Assembly: GCA_021803885.1 (NCBI GenBank)
Contig: JAJZKY010000348.1
Location: forward strand, 1-5,741
Direction: 5' to 3'
DNA from: Planctomycetota bacterium
Lineage (GTDB): Bacteria > Planctomycetota > Phycisphaerae > WQYP01 > JAJZKY01
DNA length: 5,741 nucleotides
The notes below the pieces were generated by a model that ran no database searches, was not told the origin of the DNA, and saw only the letters and a program-made list of their open reading frames with translations. Below are positions 1-5,741 of this stretch, in pieces. The translations under genes and the position numbers were made by a program. Within the stretch, counting starts at the first letter, position 1, and every line of letters starts with the position of its first letter.

Positions 1-1
1 C

Positions 2-1033
2 GACCAGAACGAGGCACAAGTAGACGTGAGTCGAGATCCCTATCGGATGATTCCAGATCCGAGCCAGCCGTTCTACGTCAAAGGCACTTGTGTCGACTTT
101 TACATACCGTTTGAGGGAGATGCCGCACTCTTCGCATGCCAGCCAAGCAGCTTCAGTCTCAGTCCGCCGCGCGGCCAGGTTAATAAGGGCGAACTCATTC
201 TGCGCTATGTACGAACGGAGGCAAATGCCGAAGCAATCAAGCGCGAGTTTGATCGGGACCTCGCATCTATCAAGCAATACCTTACTTCTATTGCAGAACA
301 GGTCACCAGGTTCAACCAGGAGTTAAAGGGGAAAGTCGCTCAGTGGGTGAATGCCAGGCGGAATTGGTTGTTGACGAACCAGAATATGGTCGCTTCGCTC
401 GGGTTCCCGATGCGCCGCCGATCCGATGCACCCACCACGTATGCTGCTCCCAATGTCCGCCGAAAACCTGCCATTGCGAGAGTCCCGACCTCTGCCAAAC
501 CATTTCAGCCAGAACCGGAATTGGAAATGAACGAGTATGAACATATTTTGTCGGTAATTTCCAACATGGTTCGGGGAATTGAGAGAAGCCCGCATGCCTT
601 CAAGGGGATGGGGGAGGAAGATTTACGTCAGCATTTTCTCGTTCAGTTGAACGGCCACTATGAGGGGCAAGCGACGGGAGAAACCTTCAATTTTGAGGGG
701 AAAACGGACATCCTTATCAGGTCCGAAGGGAAAAACATATTCATCGCCGAATGCAAATTCTGGAAAGGCCCCGAGTCTCTGAGCAAAGCGATCGAGCAAC
801 TACTAGGCTACACATGCTGGCGTGACACAAAGACTGCGCTGCTCGTGTTCAACCGAGATCGCAATTTCTCTACGGTTCTTGAGAAGGTACCGGAAGTTGT
901 CAAAGCCCATGCCCAATTCAAGCGGCAGATCGACTATAAGGCAGAATCCGCGTTTCGGTTTGTTCTTCGGCACCGCGACGACCCAAGCAAGGAATTGATT
1001 CTCACCGTCCTTGCGTTCGAGGTGCCTGCATGA
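2..1033 (+). CDS. PD-(D/E)XK nuclease-like protein with N-terminal helical region, 5' end probably outside the window
   Basis: Function unknown; the C-terminal domain suggests DNA cleavage or binding. The frame is open to the left edge, so the true start is probably upstream. GTG at 26, with GAGG at 11-14, is the only start codon I note near the edge. Counting from that GTG, residues 1-62 look beta-rich and end in an SLSPPRG turn. Residues 64-115 are charged, amphipathic and probably helical or coiled coil. Residues 130-165 are a Pro/Arg-rich linker. Residues 170-335 carry the nuclease-like signature: GEEDLR (E197/E198), GKTDIL (D228), IAECK (E242-x-K244) and QLLGY (Q258xxxY262). This order of acidic residue, D, ExK and QxxxY is that of PD-(D/E)XK nucleases. 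The stop overlaps the next gene as ATGA. The fold call is fairly firm from the motifs. The biological role is not known to me, and the protein could be a restriction-like effector or an accessory of a type I restriction locus. Confidence 0.82.
   Translation, partial: DQNEAQVDVSRDPYRMIPDPSQPFYVKGTCVDFYIPFEGDAALFACQPSSFSLSPPRGQVNKGELILRYVRTEANAEAIKREFDRDLASIKQYLTSIAEQVTRFNQELKGKVAQWVNARRNWLLTNQNMVASLGFPMRRRSDAPTTYAAPNVRRKPAIARVPTSAKPFQPEPELEMNEYEHILSVISNMVRGIERSPHAFKGMGEEDLRQHFLVQLNGHYEGQATGETFNFEGKTDILIRSEGKNIFIAECKFWKGPESLSKAIEQLLGYTCWRDTKTALLVFNRDRNFSTVLEKVPEVVKAHAQFKRQIDYKAESAFRFVLRHRDDPSKELILTVLAFEVPA
1019..1024 (+). promoter_or_regulatory. Ribosome binding site for the membrane-anchored protein
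   Basis: GAGGTG lies inside the end of the preceding coding region, five bases before ATG 1030 and eight before ATG 1033. It supports the start at the ATGA overlap over any later start. Confidence 0.5.
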
Positions 1034-1587
1034 TGTGGTTATGGATTTGTGGTTTGCCGTGGCCCTCAATATGGGATGCATTCACTGCCATTGGAACACT
1101 GTCAATGGCTGGTACGACTTACTGGATTATCCGGCAGAACAAGGCACAGCATCAGGACGAACTCCGACCCATCTGTGTTCTCGTGCCAGAGGCTGGCACG
1201 GACGCCGCCGGACGCCGTGACATTCTGCAGCTTCATCAGGAGCCAAATGACCCATCCAAATATTTCTTCATCCATTGCGGCGTGAAGAACATTGGCAGCG
1301 GCCCAGCAGCGAAACTAAAGCTAAGAGTTACGTTTTGGACGAATACGGCAGCCCGATTCGAGGCGGAGTTGTCGCCGCTTGGCGCAAACGAAAGCGCAGC
1401 CGGTCCTCTGCGTGTACCAGTATTTCTTGGCGACCAATTCACCGAATCTGAATACGGATGGGCACCTGGCGAGGGCTGGGATCTCTGGCTTGAATATGAG
1501 GATGTTTTTGGCAACGTGTTCCACACCCGACACACAAAGACTCCGCAGCAGCCCTGGGTGCAGCTTGGGAAGGGAGCAGCCCACTGA
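1030..1587 (+). CDS. Small protein with one N-terminal membrane segment and a soluble beta-rich domain
   Basis: I do not recognise a named family. The 185-aa product starts MMWLWICGLPW. A hydrophobic stretch at about residues 15-34 (WDAFTAIGTLSMAGTTYWII) is followed by RQNK, so it is probably a single transmembrane anchor with the basic side cytoplasmic. The rest is soluble and beta-rich. The segment at 79-103 contains VKNIGSGPAAKLKL, and 152-170 contains LWLEYEDVFGNVFHTRHTK, a pattern typical of Ig-like or beta-sandwich domains. No catalytic motif is visible. ATG at 1030 overlaps the stop of the nuclease-like gene (ATGA), with GAGGTG at 1019-1024 five bases upstream; ATG at 1033 is an equally possible start. 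Its placement suggests it is made together with its neighbours and could tether or control them at the membrane, but that is inference. Confidence 0.8.
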   Translation: MMWLWICGLPWPSIWDAFTAIGTLSMAGTTYWIIRQNKAQHQDELRPICVLVPEAGTDAAGRRDILQLHQEPNDPSKYFFIHCGVKNIGSGPAAKLKLRVTFWTNTAARFEAELSPLGANESAAGPLRVPVFLGDQFTESEYGWAPGEGWDLWLEYEDVFGNVFHTRHTKTPQQPWVQLGKGAAH

Positions 1588-1589
1588 CA

Positions 1590-1670
1590 ATGCCCACCAC
1601 CATTGAACTGATCGATTTCTGGCGCACGGTACCAAAAGCGCAGCAACAACTTATGGGGGCTGCAGTATGA
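1590..1670 (+). CDS. 26-codon small ORF bridging two genes
   Basis: This ORF fills the only gap in the cassette. ATG 1590 follows the TGA of the membrane-protein gene (1585-1587) by two bases. Its own TGA (1668-1670) overlaps ATG 1667 of the DUF3800 gene as ATGA. The product begins MPTTIELIDFWRTVPK and ends QQQLMGAAV, and has no signal or membrane segment. A purine-rich stretch, GGGAAGGGAG at 1567-1576, lies 13 bases upstream, which is longer than ideal for a ribosome site. It could be a genuine microprotein, a coupling leader that delivers ribosomes to the DUF3800 start, or a remnant of a decayed gene. The support is purely positional: stop and start contacts at both ends are unlikely to be coincidental but are not proof of translation. 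Confidence 0.45.
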   Translation: MPTTIELIDFWRTVPKAQQQLMGAAV

Positions 1671-2386
1671 CAGAATCCAAAGTCGTCAATATCTATTGCG
1701 ATGAGAGTTGCCATCTTGAGGCCAGCCCTATCTGCGTGATGGCGTGGGGCGCTATGTCTTGTGACGCTCGTGATGCGCGAGAGATTGGAGAGCGAATTCG
1801 CGCTCTCAAATTAGAGTTCGGCCTTGCTCCCAACTTCGAGGCAAAGTGGACCAAGATCTCTCCGGCCAAGGCAGATTTTTATCTCGCACTTCTGGACATT
1901 TTCTTTGAGGACCCGCGGCTGCGATTTCGCGGGGTGGTTGTGCCGGACAAAACGGGCCTGGACCACGAGCGGTTCGGGCAGACTCATGATGACTGGTACT
2001 ACAAGATGTACTACACCATGCTGAAATGGATTATTCAGCCCGCCGACCACTACCGAATCTATATGGATGTGAAGGACACGCGCGGCGGCGCAAAGACTCG
2101 GAAGTTACACGAGGTGCTCGCCAATAAGTTCCATGACTTTGACCACGAATATATTGAACGTGTCCAGCAAGTCCGCTCGCACGAGAGTGAAATTCTTCAG
2201 CTTACAGATTTGATTGTCGGCGCATTGACGTATGCGCATCGCGGATTGAGCACAAGTCCGGCCAAGGTCGCCATTATCGAACGTCTGCAAACTGTGCTGG
2301 GCAAATCGGCTCTTACGCGGACGTCTTCGTTTGGGGCAACAAAATTTAATCTGTTGATTTGGAATCCGCAGGAAGGGGCGGAATGA
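1667..2386 (+). CDS. DUF3800 domain protein (predicted RNase H-like fold)
   Basis: The 239-aa product matches the DUF3800 pattern from end to end. The N-terminal strand ends in YCDES (D12, E13). NFEAKW follows at 57-61, then a strand with the acidic IYMDVKD (D134, D137). The signature helix VRSHESEILQLTDLIVGAL (169-187, with D181) comes next, and the protein ends in the typical KFNLLIW at 226-232. The family is predicted to adopt an RNase H-like fold, and D12, D134, E173/E175 and D181 are plausible metal ligands, so a nuclease role is reasonable but not established. Members are common in mobile and defence regions. ATG 1667 is preceded by GGGGG at 1655-1659 and overlaps the small ORF's stop. 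Its own TGA overlaps the next gene's ATG. Length is normal and no residue of the signature appears lost. Confidence 0.9.
   Translation: MTESKVVNIYCDESCHLEASPICVMAWGAMSCDARDAREIGERIRALKLEFGLAPNFEAKWTKISPAKADFYLALLDIFFEDPRLRFRGVVVPDKTGLDHERFGQTHDDWYYKMYYTMLKWIIQPADHYRIYMDVKDTRGGAKTRKLHEVLANKFHDFDHEYIERVQQVRSHESEILQLTDLIVGALTYAHRGLSTSPAKVAIIERLQTVLGKSALTRTSSFGATKFNLLIWNPQEGAE
2371..2378 (+). promoter_or_regulatory. Ribosome binding site that fixes the start of the BECR-like gene
   Basis: GGAAGGGG sits inside the end of the DUF3800 coding region. Its GGAAGG core is six bases before ATG 2383 and nine before ATG 2386. It favours these starts over the in-frame TTG at 2359, which lies upstream of the site and would add eight residues. 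Confidence 0.6.
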
Positions 2387-2862
2387 TGCCGCCCGAATTG
2401 CTACTGTTCAGCGATTATGAGGGCGATTGGAACAGGTACGAGACCGCCCTAGCCGAGATCTTTATGCGGGAGATTGCCCGAGGTGGCCTCACCTTAGATG
2501 GGTGTAGAGTTCAGTGCCGCAGGATCCCGGAGACTGCTGGCCGATGGGCAGCTTTCTGGCACCTGATCCAAGAAGGGAAGATTGAGGATGAGAGGACCCC
2601 TGATTTGCGGCGCTGTGAGCGTGTGCGTTGGGTCAAGTGGGTTATCGAAAACGCAAACTGCAATCCAGAAATCTCGCGCTGGGAAAACGTACGAAAAACG
2701 GAGATGAACATTTTGCTCTGGTACAAGGAGGAGTATTTGGTGATTCTGGCCAAGCGCAGCGATTACCTGTTGCTAAAAACGGCGTACTGTACAGAGCAAG
2801 CTGGCAGGATCGCATCCTTAAGAAAGGAGCGTGATGAGTTTTTGCGAAATGCAGGCACCTAA
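2383..2862 (+). CDS. Small basic protein, tentative BECR/RelE-fold RNase-like
   Basis: This encodes 159 aa from ATG 2383. The N-terminal third (LLLFSDYEGDWNRY, then an acidic-basic helix) leads to a RIPETAGRWAAFWHLIQEGK block at 48-66. The C-terminal half starts DLRRCERVRWVKWVIEN (74-90). A short variable stretch with PEISRWENVRK (95-105) follows, then the strands MNILLWYKEEYLVILAKRSD (108-127) and YLLLKTAYC (128-136), and a final charged helix. A helix with R..R..W, followed by paired strands 'W.....YLV.L.KR..Y.LL.TAY', is the layout I associate with barnase-EndoU-colicin-RelE (BECR) ribonuclease domains. I have not verified this by alignment, and the catalytic residues are not certain; candidates are H60, R104, K105, K124, R125 and Y135. 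The ATGA overlap with the DUF3800 gene suggests stoichiometric expression, as a pair or toxin with partner. It could also be a non-toxic RNA-binding protein. Confidence 0.75.
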   Translation: MMPPELLLFSDYEGDWNRYETALAEIFMREIARGGLTLDGCRVQCRRIPETAGRWAAFWHLIQEGKIEDERTPDLRRCERVRWVKWVIENANCNPEISRWENVRKTEMNILLWYKEEYLVILAKRSDYLLLKTAYCTEQAGRIASLRKERDEFLRNAGT

Positions 2863-2867
2863 TAGCT

Positions 2868-2897
2868 GAGGCCGCCCTGGCTAGCCGGGACGGCCTC
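2868..2897 (+). terminator. GC-rich hairpin after the cassette, lacking a T tract
   Basis: GAGGCCG (2868-2874) pairs with CGGCCTC (2891-2897). The inner CCC/GGG and GG/CC pairs continue the stem around a CTAG loop, with single-base bulges at T2878 and A2890. It starts six bases after the TAA of the BECR-like gene, where a terminator or mRNA 3'-end stabiliser is expected. The sequence after it (GAATGCTCTG) has no run of T, so it is not a canonical intrinsic terminator. It may protect the 3' end or pause polymerase. Confidence 0.45.
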
Positions 2898-2903
2898 GAA
2901 TGC

Positions 2904-2922
2904 TCTGCCTACGCTTGGCAGG
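2904..2922 (+). repeat. Second short hairpin beside the first
   Basis: CTGCC (2905-2909) and GGCAG (2917-2921) form a five-pair stem with a seven-base loop, extended by a T-G wobble at 2904/2922. It lies seven bases from the first hairpin. Alone it is weak; as a tandem pair the two resemble a processed or transcription-pausing 3' region. Confidence 0.3.
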
Positions 2923-2956
2923 TGAGACACCAATAGTATCGCAGATGCGCTACCTA

Positions 2957-2973
2957 ATTTCCAGAGATTTCCA
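2957..2973 (+). repeat. Heptamer ATTTCCA repeated with 10-bp period
   Basis: ATTTCCA occurs at 2957-2963 and again at 2967-2973, separated by GAG. The exact one-helical-turn phasing in non-coding DNA ahead of hsdR is compatible with a pair of direct-repeat regulator sites, but a seven-base repeat could also be chance. Confidence 0.3.
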
Positions 2974-2992
2974 TCGTAGCAACCAGTGCGTT

Positions 2993-3074
2993 CATTTAAT
3001 CTGAAGCCCAAATAGGGACGCTTTAATAGGGCAAGACGCAGATTCTAAAAACGAATTCCATTTAAGCCCAAATA
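2993..3074 (+). repeat. Imperfect direct repeat upstream of hsdR
   Basis: CATTTAA then GCCCAAATA occur at 2993-3014, with a six-base insertion (TCTGAA) between them, and contiguously at 3059-3074. The shared AAGCCCAAATA core recurs exactly 60 bp apart (3004-3014 and 3064-3074). The second copy ends 37 bases before the hsdR start. It might be an operator pair, a scar of duplication, or a recombination remnant at the join between cassette and hsdR. Confidence 0.5.
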
Positions 3075-3111
3075 AGCAGACACGCGGACAGGGGTAGCCG
3101 GGGGGAAGAGA

Positions 3112-5741
3112 ATGGGGGCCAGCAAGTTCACCGAATCCGTTGTAGAAGAAGCTGCTCTGGAATGGCTGGAGGGGCTGGGCTACACGGTACTTCATGGGCC
3201 GGAGATCGCCGCAGGCGAGGCGGCTGCCGAACGCGACGATTCCGGCTACCGGGATGTAGTTCTGGAGCGGCGGTTGCGTCAAGCGTTGGAACGGCTGAAT
3301 CCCAGTTCGCCACCTGCGGCGCTCGATGACGCCTACAAGCGCGTGACACGGCTGGATGAACCGTCGCTTACCTCCCGTAATCATGCCTTCCATAAGATGC
3401 TCGTCGAGGAAGTGAATGTCGAATTCACACGACCTGACGGCTCCATCGGCGGCGGCCAGGTCAAGCTGATCGATTTCGACAACCCGGCGAACAATGACTG
3501 GGTAGCGGTGAACCAATTCACCGTGGTGGAAGGCCAGAGCGAGCGACGGCCCGACGTGCTGATCTTCGTCAACGGACTGCCGCTGATCCTGATGGAATTG
3601 AAGAATCCGGCGGACGAGAACGCCACTATTTGGAAGGCGTTTGACCAGATTCAGACATACAAGGAGCAGATTCATTCGCTCTTTGCCTACAACGAAGCGC
3701 TGATCGTGTCAGACGGAGTGGAGGCGCGAGTAGGGTCGCTAACCGCAAGCCAAGAGTGGTTCATGCCTTGGCGCACGATTGAAGGCGAAGATCTGGCCCC
3801 CAAATCTTTGCCGCAGCTTCAGGTCGTGCTTCAGGGACTGCTAGACAAGCGACGGCTTCTGGATTTTCTCCGCTATTTCATCGTCTTCGAGGACGAAGGC
3901 GGTGGCAACGTGACCAAGAAAATCAGCGGTTACCATCAATTCCATGCAGTTAATAGGGCATTGGATGCCACGTTAACCGCTTCGCGCGAAAAGGGAGACC
4001 GGCGCGTGGGCGTGGTGTGGCATACCCAAGGTAGCGGCAAGAGCCTGACCATGGCTTTCTATGCGGGGCGTCTGGTACTGGAGCCCGCGCTTCAGAATCC
4101 GACTATCGTAGTCATTACCGACCGCAATGATTTGGATGACCAGCTATACGGAACATTTTCCCGATGCCATGAATTGCTGCGACAAGATCCCGTGCAAGCT
4201 GTGAGCCGAGACGACCTCCGCGCCCGCCTTCAAGTTTCCACTGGAGGCGTGGTCTTTACGACGATTCAGAAGTTCATGCCGGCAGAGGATGACCGTGATC
4301 CAGCTCTCTCCACACGTCGAAACATCATTGTGATTGCCGACGAAGCTCATCGCAGTCAATACGATTTTATCGACGGCTTTGCCCGGCACATGCGGGACGC
4401 ATTGCCAAATGCATCGTTCATCGGATTTACCGGAACACCGATCGAGAAGACCGATGCAAATACACGCGCCGTCTTTGGCGATTACGTCAGTGTGTACGAT
4501 ATTCAACGAGCGGTTGAGGACAAGGCCACCGTATCGATCTATTACGAAAGCCGCCTGGCAAAGCTCGACCTCGATGAGCGCGAGAAACCAAAGATTGACC
4601 CCGACTTTGAGGATGCTACTGAGGGCGAGGAGATCGAACGCAAAGAGAAGCTGCGTACAAAATGGGCGGCAGTAGAAGCGCTGGTAGGTACGGAAAGGCG
4701 TCTAGAGCTTGTAGCCCAGGACATCGTCACACATTTTGAAGAGCGACTGGCAGCGATGGATGGCAAGGCCATGATTGTCTGCATGAGCCGCAGAATTTGT
4801 ATTGATCTTTACAATCAAATCGCGAAGCTACGGCCTGACTGGCATAACGAAAATGACGATGCCGGACTGATAAAAATCGTGATGACTGGCTCCGCTTCGG
4901 ATGGTCCGGCCTGGCAGCAGCATATCCGCAACAAGCCCCGCCGTGAAGCCTTGGCCAAGCGATTCAAAAACGCGAAAGACCCATTCAAGGTGGCGATTGT
5001 CCGCGACATGTGGCTTACCGGTTTCGATGCGCCGTGTTTGCACACGATGTATGTGGACAAGCCCATGCGCGGGCATGGATTGATGCAAGCGATAGCCAGG
5101 GTGAATCGCGTATTCAAGGACAAGCCGGGTGGTCTCGTGGTCGATTACCTCGGCATTGCGCATGAACTGAAGCAGGCGTTGGCAATATATACGGAAAGCG
5201 GCGGCCAGGGCCGTACTGCGATCCCCCAGGACGAAGCTGTTGCGACGATGCTGGAGAAATACGAAATCTGCCGCGGGCTGTTCCACGGCTTCAATTGGTC
5301 TGTATGGGTAAGCGGCACATCGACTGAGAGATTGGCTCTCCTTCCGAATGCTCAGGAACACATTCTTCGGCAGGCAGACGGTAAGCGCCGCTTGACCCAG
5401 GTAGTAACCGAACTATCCATCGCCTTCGCGCTCGCCGTACCGCACGAAGAAGCGATGAAGATCCGCGATGACGTAGGCTTCTTCCAGGCCGTGCGGAATG
5501 TTCTTGCAAAATCCACTGACCAGCAACAGCGGACGGAACAAGAACTTGATGCCGCTATCCGACAAATCGTTTCCCGTGCTGTGGTAACAGATGGAGTTGT
5601 CGATATCTTCTCTGCGGCAGGATTGAAGAAACCAGACATCTCGGTACTCTCTGACGAGTTTCTTGCTGAAGTTGGTCGCCTTCCGCAGAAAAACCTTGCC
5701 GTGGAATTACTGCGGAAGCTCCTCAACGGGGAGATTCGCAC
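3112..5741 (+). CDS. hsdR: Type I restriction enzyme R subunit (HsdR), 3' truncated by the window
   Basis: HsdR is the ATP-driven translocase and endonuclease subunit that joins HsdM and HsdS to cut unmodified DNA away from the recognition site. The window holds 876 codons without a stop, against about 1000 or more expected, so only the C-terminal helical part that contacts the methylase is missing. The nuclease domain shows RRPD (D148), MELK (E162-x-K164) and QIQTY (Q179xxxY183). The SF2 motor shows Walker A HTQGSGKS (304-311, K310), TTIQKF (383-388), DEAH (410-413), FTGTP (439-443), [11 protein letters not shown] (631-641) and [10 protein letters not shown] (659-668). From memory, these catalytic positions sit a constant three residues before those of EcoR124I, pointing to that subgroup with an intact N-terminus. 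ATG 3112 is the first ATG after the in-frame stop at 3073-3075, behind purine-rich GGGGGAAGAGA (3101-3111). All visible motifs are intact, so it should be active if HsdM and HsdS exist. Confidence 0.96.
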   Translation, partial: MGASKFTESVVEEAALEWLEGLGYTVLHGPEIAAGEAAAERDDSGYRDVVLERRLRQALERLNPSSPPAALDDAYKRVTRLDEPSLTSRNHAFHKMLVEEVNVEFTRPDGSIGGGQVKLIDFDNPANNDWVAVNQFTVVEGQSERRPDVLIFVNGLPLILMELKNPADENATIWKAFDQIQTYKEQIHSLFAYNEALIVSDGVEARVGSLTASQEWFMPWRTIEGEDLAPKSLPQLQVVLQGLLDKRRLLDFLRYFIVFEDEGGGNVTKKISGYHQFHAVNRALDATLTASREKGDRRVGVVWHTQGSGKSLTMAFYAGRLVLEPALQNPTIVVITDRNDLDDQLYGTFSRCHELLRQDPVQAVSRDDLRARLQVSTGGVVFTTIQKFMPAEDDRDPALSTRRNIIVIADEAHRSQYDFIDGFARHMRDALPNASFIGFTGTPIEKTDANTRAVFGDYVSVYDIQRAVEDKATVSIYYESRLAKLDLDEREKPKIDPDFEDATEGEEIERKEKLRTKWAAVEALVGTERRLELVAQDIVTHFEERLAAMDGKAMIVCMSRRICIDLYNQIAKLRPDWHNENDDAGLIKIVMTGSASDGPAWQQHIRNKPRREALAKRFKNAKDPFKVAIVRDMWLTGFDAPCLHTMYVDKPMRGHGLMQAIARVNRVFKDKPGGLVVDYLGIAHELKQALAIYTESGGQGRTAIPQDEAVATMLEKYEICRGLFHGFNWSVWVSGTSTERLALLPNAQEHILRQADGKRRLTQVVTELSIAFALAVPHEEAMKIRDDVGFFQAVRNVLAKSTDQQQRTEQELDAAIRQIVSRAVVTDGVVDIFSAAGLKKPDISVLSDEFLAEVGRLPQKNLAVELLRKLLNGEIR

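Larger units (their letters stand above)
2863..3111 (+). other. Non-coding gap between the cassette and hsdR
   Basis: This 249-bp stretch is the only sizeable non-coding interval. It holds two neighbouring hairpins near the end of the cassette, a heptamer repeated at 10-bp period (2957-2973), and an imperfect direct repeat (2993-3014 and 3059-3074) just before hsdR. I see no tRNA, no plausible ORF with a start signal, and no convincing sigma70 promoter. TTGGCA at 2915-2920 and TAGTAT at 2934-2939 are only 13 bp apart, and TTTAAT at 2995-3000 has no -35 partner. The gap and repeats suggest hsdR is separately controlled, but no promoter can be assigned. Confidence 0.6.

Noticed and set aside
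1236..1649. A 137-codon - strand frame covering the membrane-protein gene and small ORF.
   Set aside because: The + strand frames here have ribosome sites and ATGA coupling, and the antisense peptide is low in plausible structure.
2359..2382. TTG at 2359 as the start of the BECR-like protein.
   Set aside because: The ribosome site GGAAGGGG lies after it, and ATG 2383 gives the same ATGA overlap used elsewhere in the cassette.
2915..2939. Possible sigma70 promoter, TTGGCA and TAGTAT.
   Set aside because: The spacer is only 13 bp, well short of the usual 16-18, and it falls within the hairpin region.
2992..3675. A 227-codon open frame on the - strand over the start of hsdR.
   Set aside because: It lies opposite the HsdR nuclease domain, its peptide shows no recognisable domain, and the + strand frame carries clear family motifs, so it is a shadow frame.
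3023..3960. An 11-base match TTAATAGGGCA at 3023-3033 and 3950-3960.
   Set aside because: The second copy is inside conserved hsdR coding sequence, so the match is probably chance.
4828..5361. A 177-codon open frame on the - strand.
   Set aside because: It is antisense to HsdR motor motifs V and VI and has no recognisable protein features.
1..5741. CRISPR array, insertion sequence, tRNA or attachment site.
   Set aside because: No regularly spaced repeats, transposase or integrase frames, terminal inverted repeats or cloverleaf-forming sequence were seen.

Overview
The window looks like part of a bacterial genome, in an accessory or defence-type region. All five recognisable genes lie on the + strand with very little non-coding space. 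The right half encodes the restriction/translocation subunit of a type I restriction-modification system (HsdR, EcoR124I-like), which runs off the right edge. Composition is moderately GC-rich by eye, and the HsdR best resembles proteobacterial-type sequences, but nothing here fixes the host species.

Layout. From the left edge to 1033 lies a gene, probably cut at its 5' end, for a protein with a central helical segment and a C-terminal PD-(D/E)XK nuclease-like domain. It overlaps by ATGA with a 185-aa protein carrying one N-terminal membrane segment (1030-1587). Two bases later comes a 26-codon small ORF (1590-1670), whose TGA overlaps the ATG of a DUF3800 protein (1667-2386). That in turn overlaps by ATGA with a 159-aa protein (2383-2862) that I tentatively read as a BECR/RelE-fold RNase-like protein. 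Then follows a 249-bp non-coding gap (2863-3111) with two adjacent hairpins, a heptamer repeated at 10-bp period, and a larger imperfect direct repeat. hsdR begins at 3112 and is open to 5741, with 876 of an expected ~1000 or more residues present.

How it may work together. The first four genes plus the small ORF are joined by stop/start overlaps, so they are probably one translationally coupled transcript. They encode two or three nuclease-like proteins and one membrane-anchored protein. hsdM and hsdS are not in the window. Type I loci often carry unrelated cargo genes between hsdS and hsdR, so this cassette may be such cargo, with hsdM/hsdS to the left; equally hsdM/hsdS may lie to the right of hsdR. 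That the cassette is a defence or toxin module is inference from domain content and position, not something the sequence proves.
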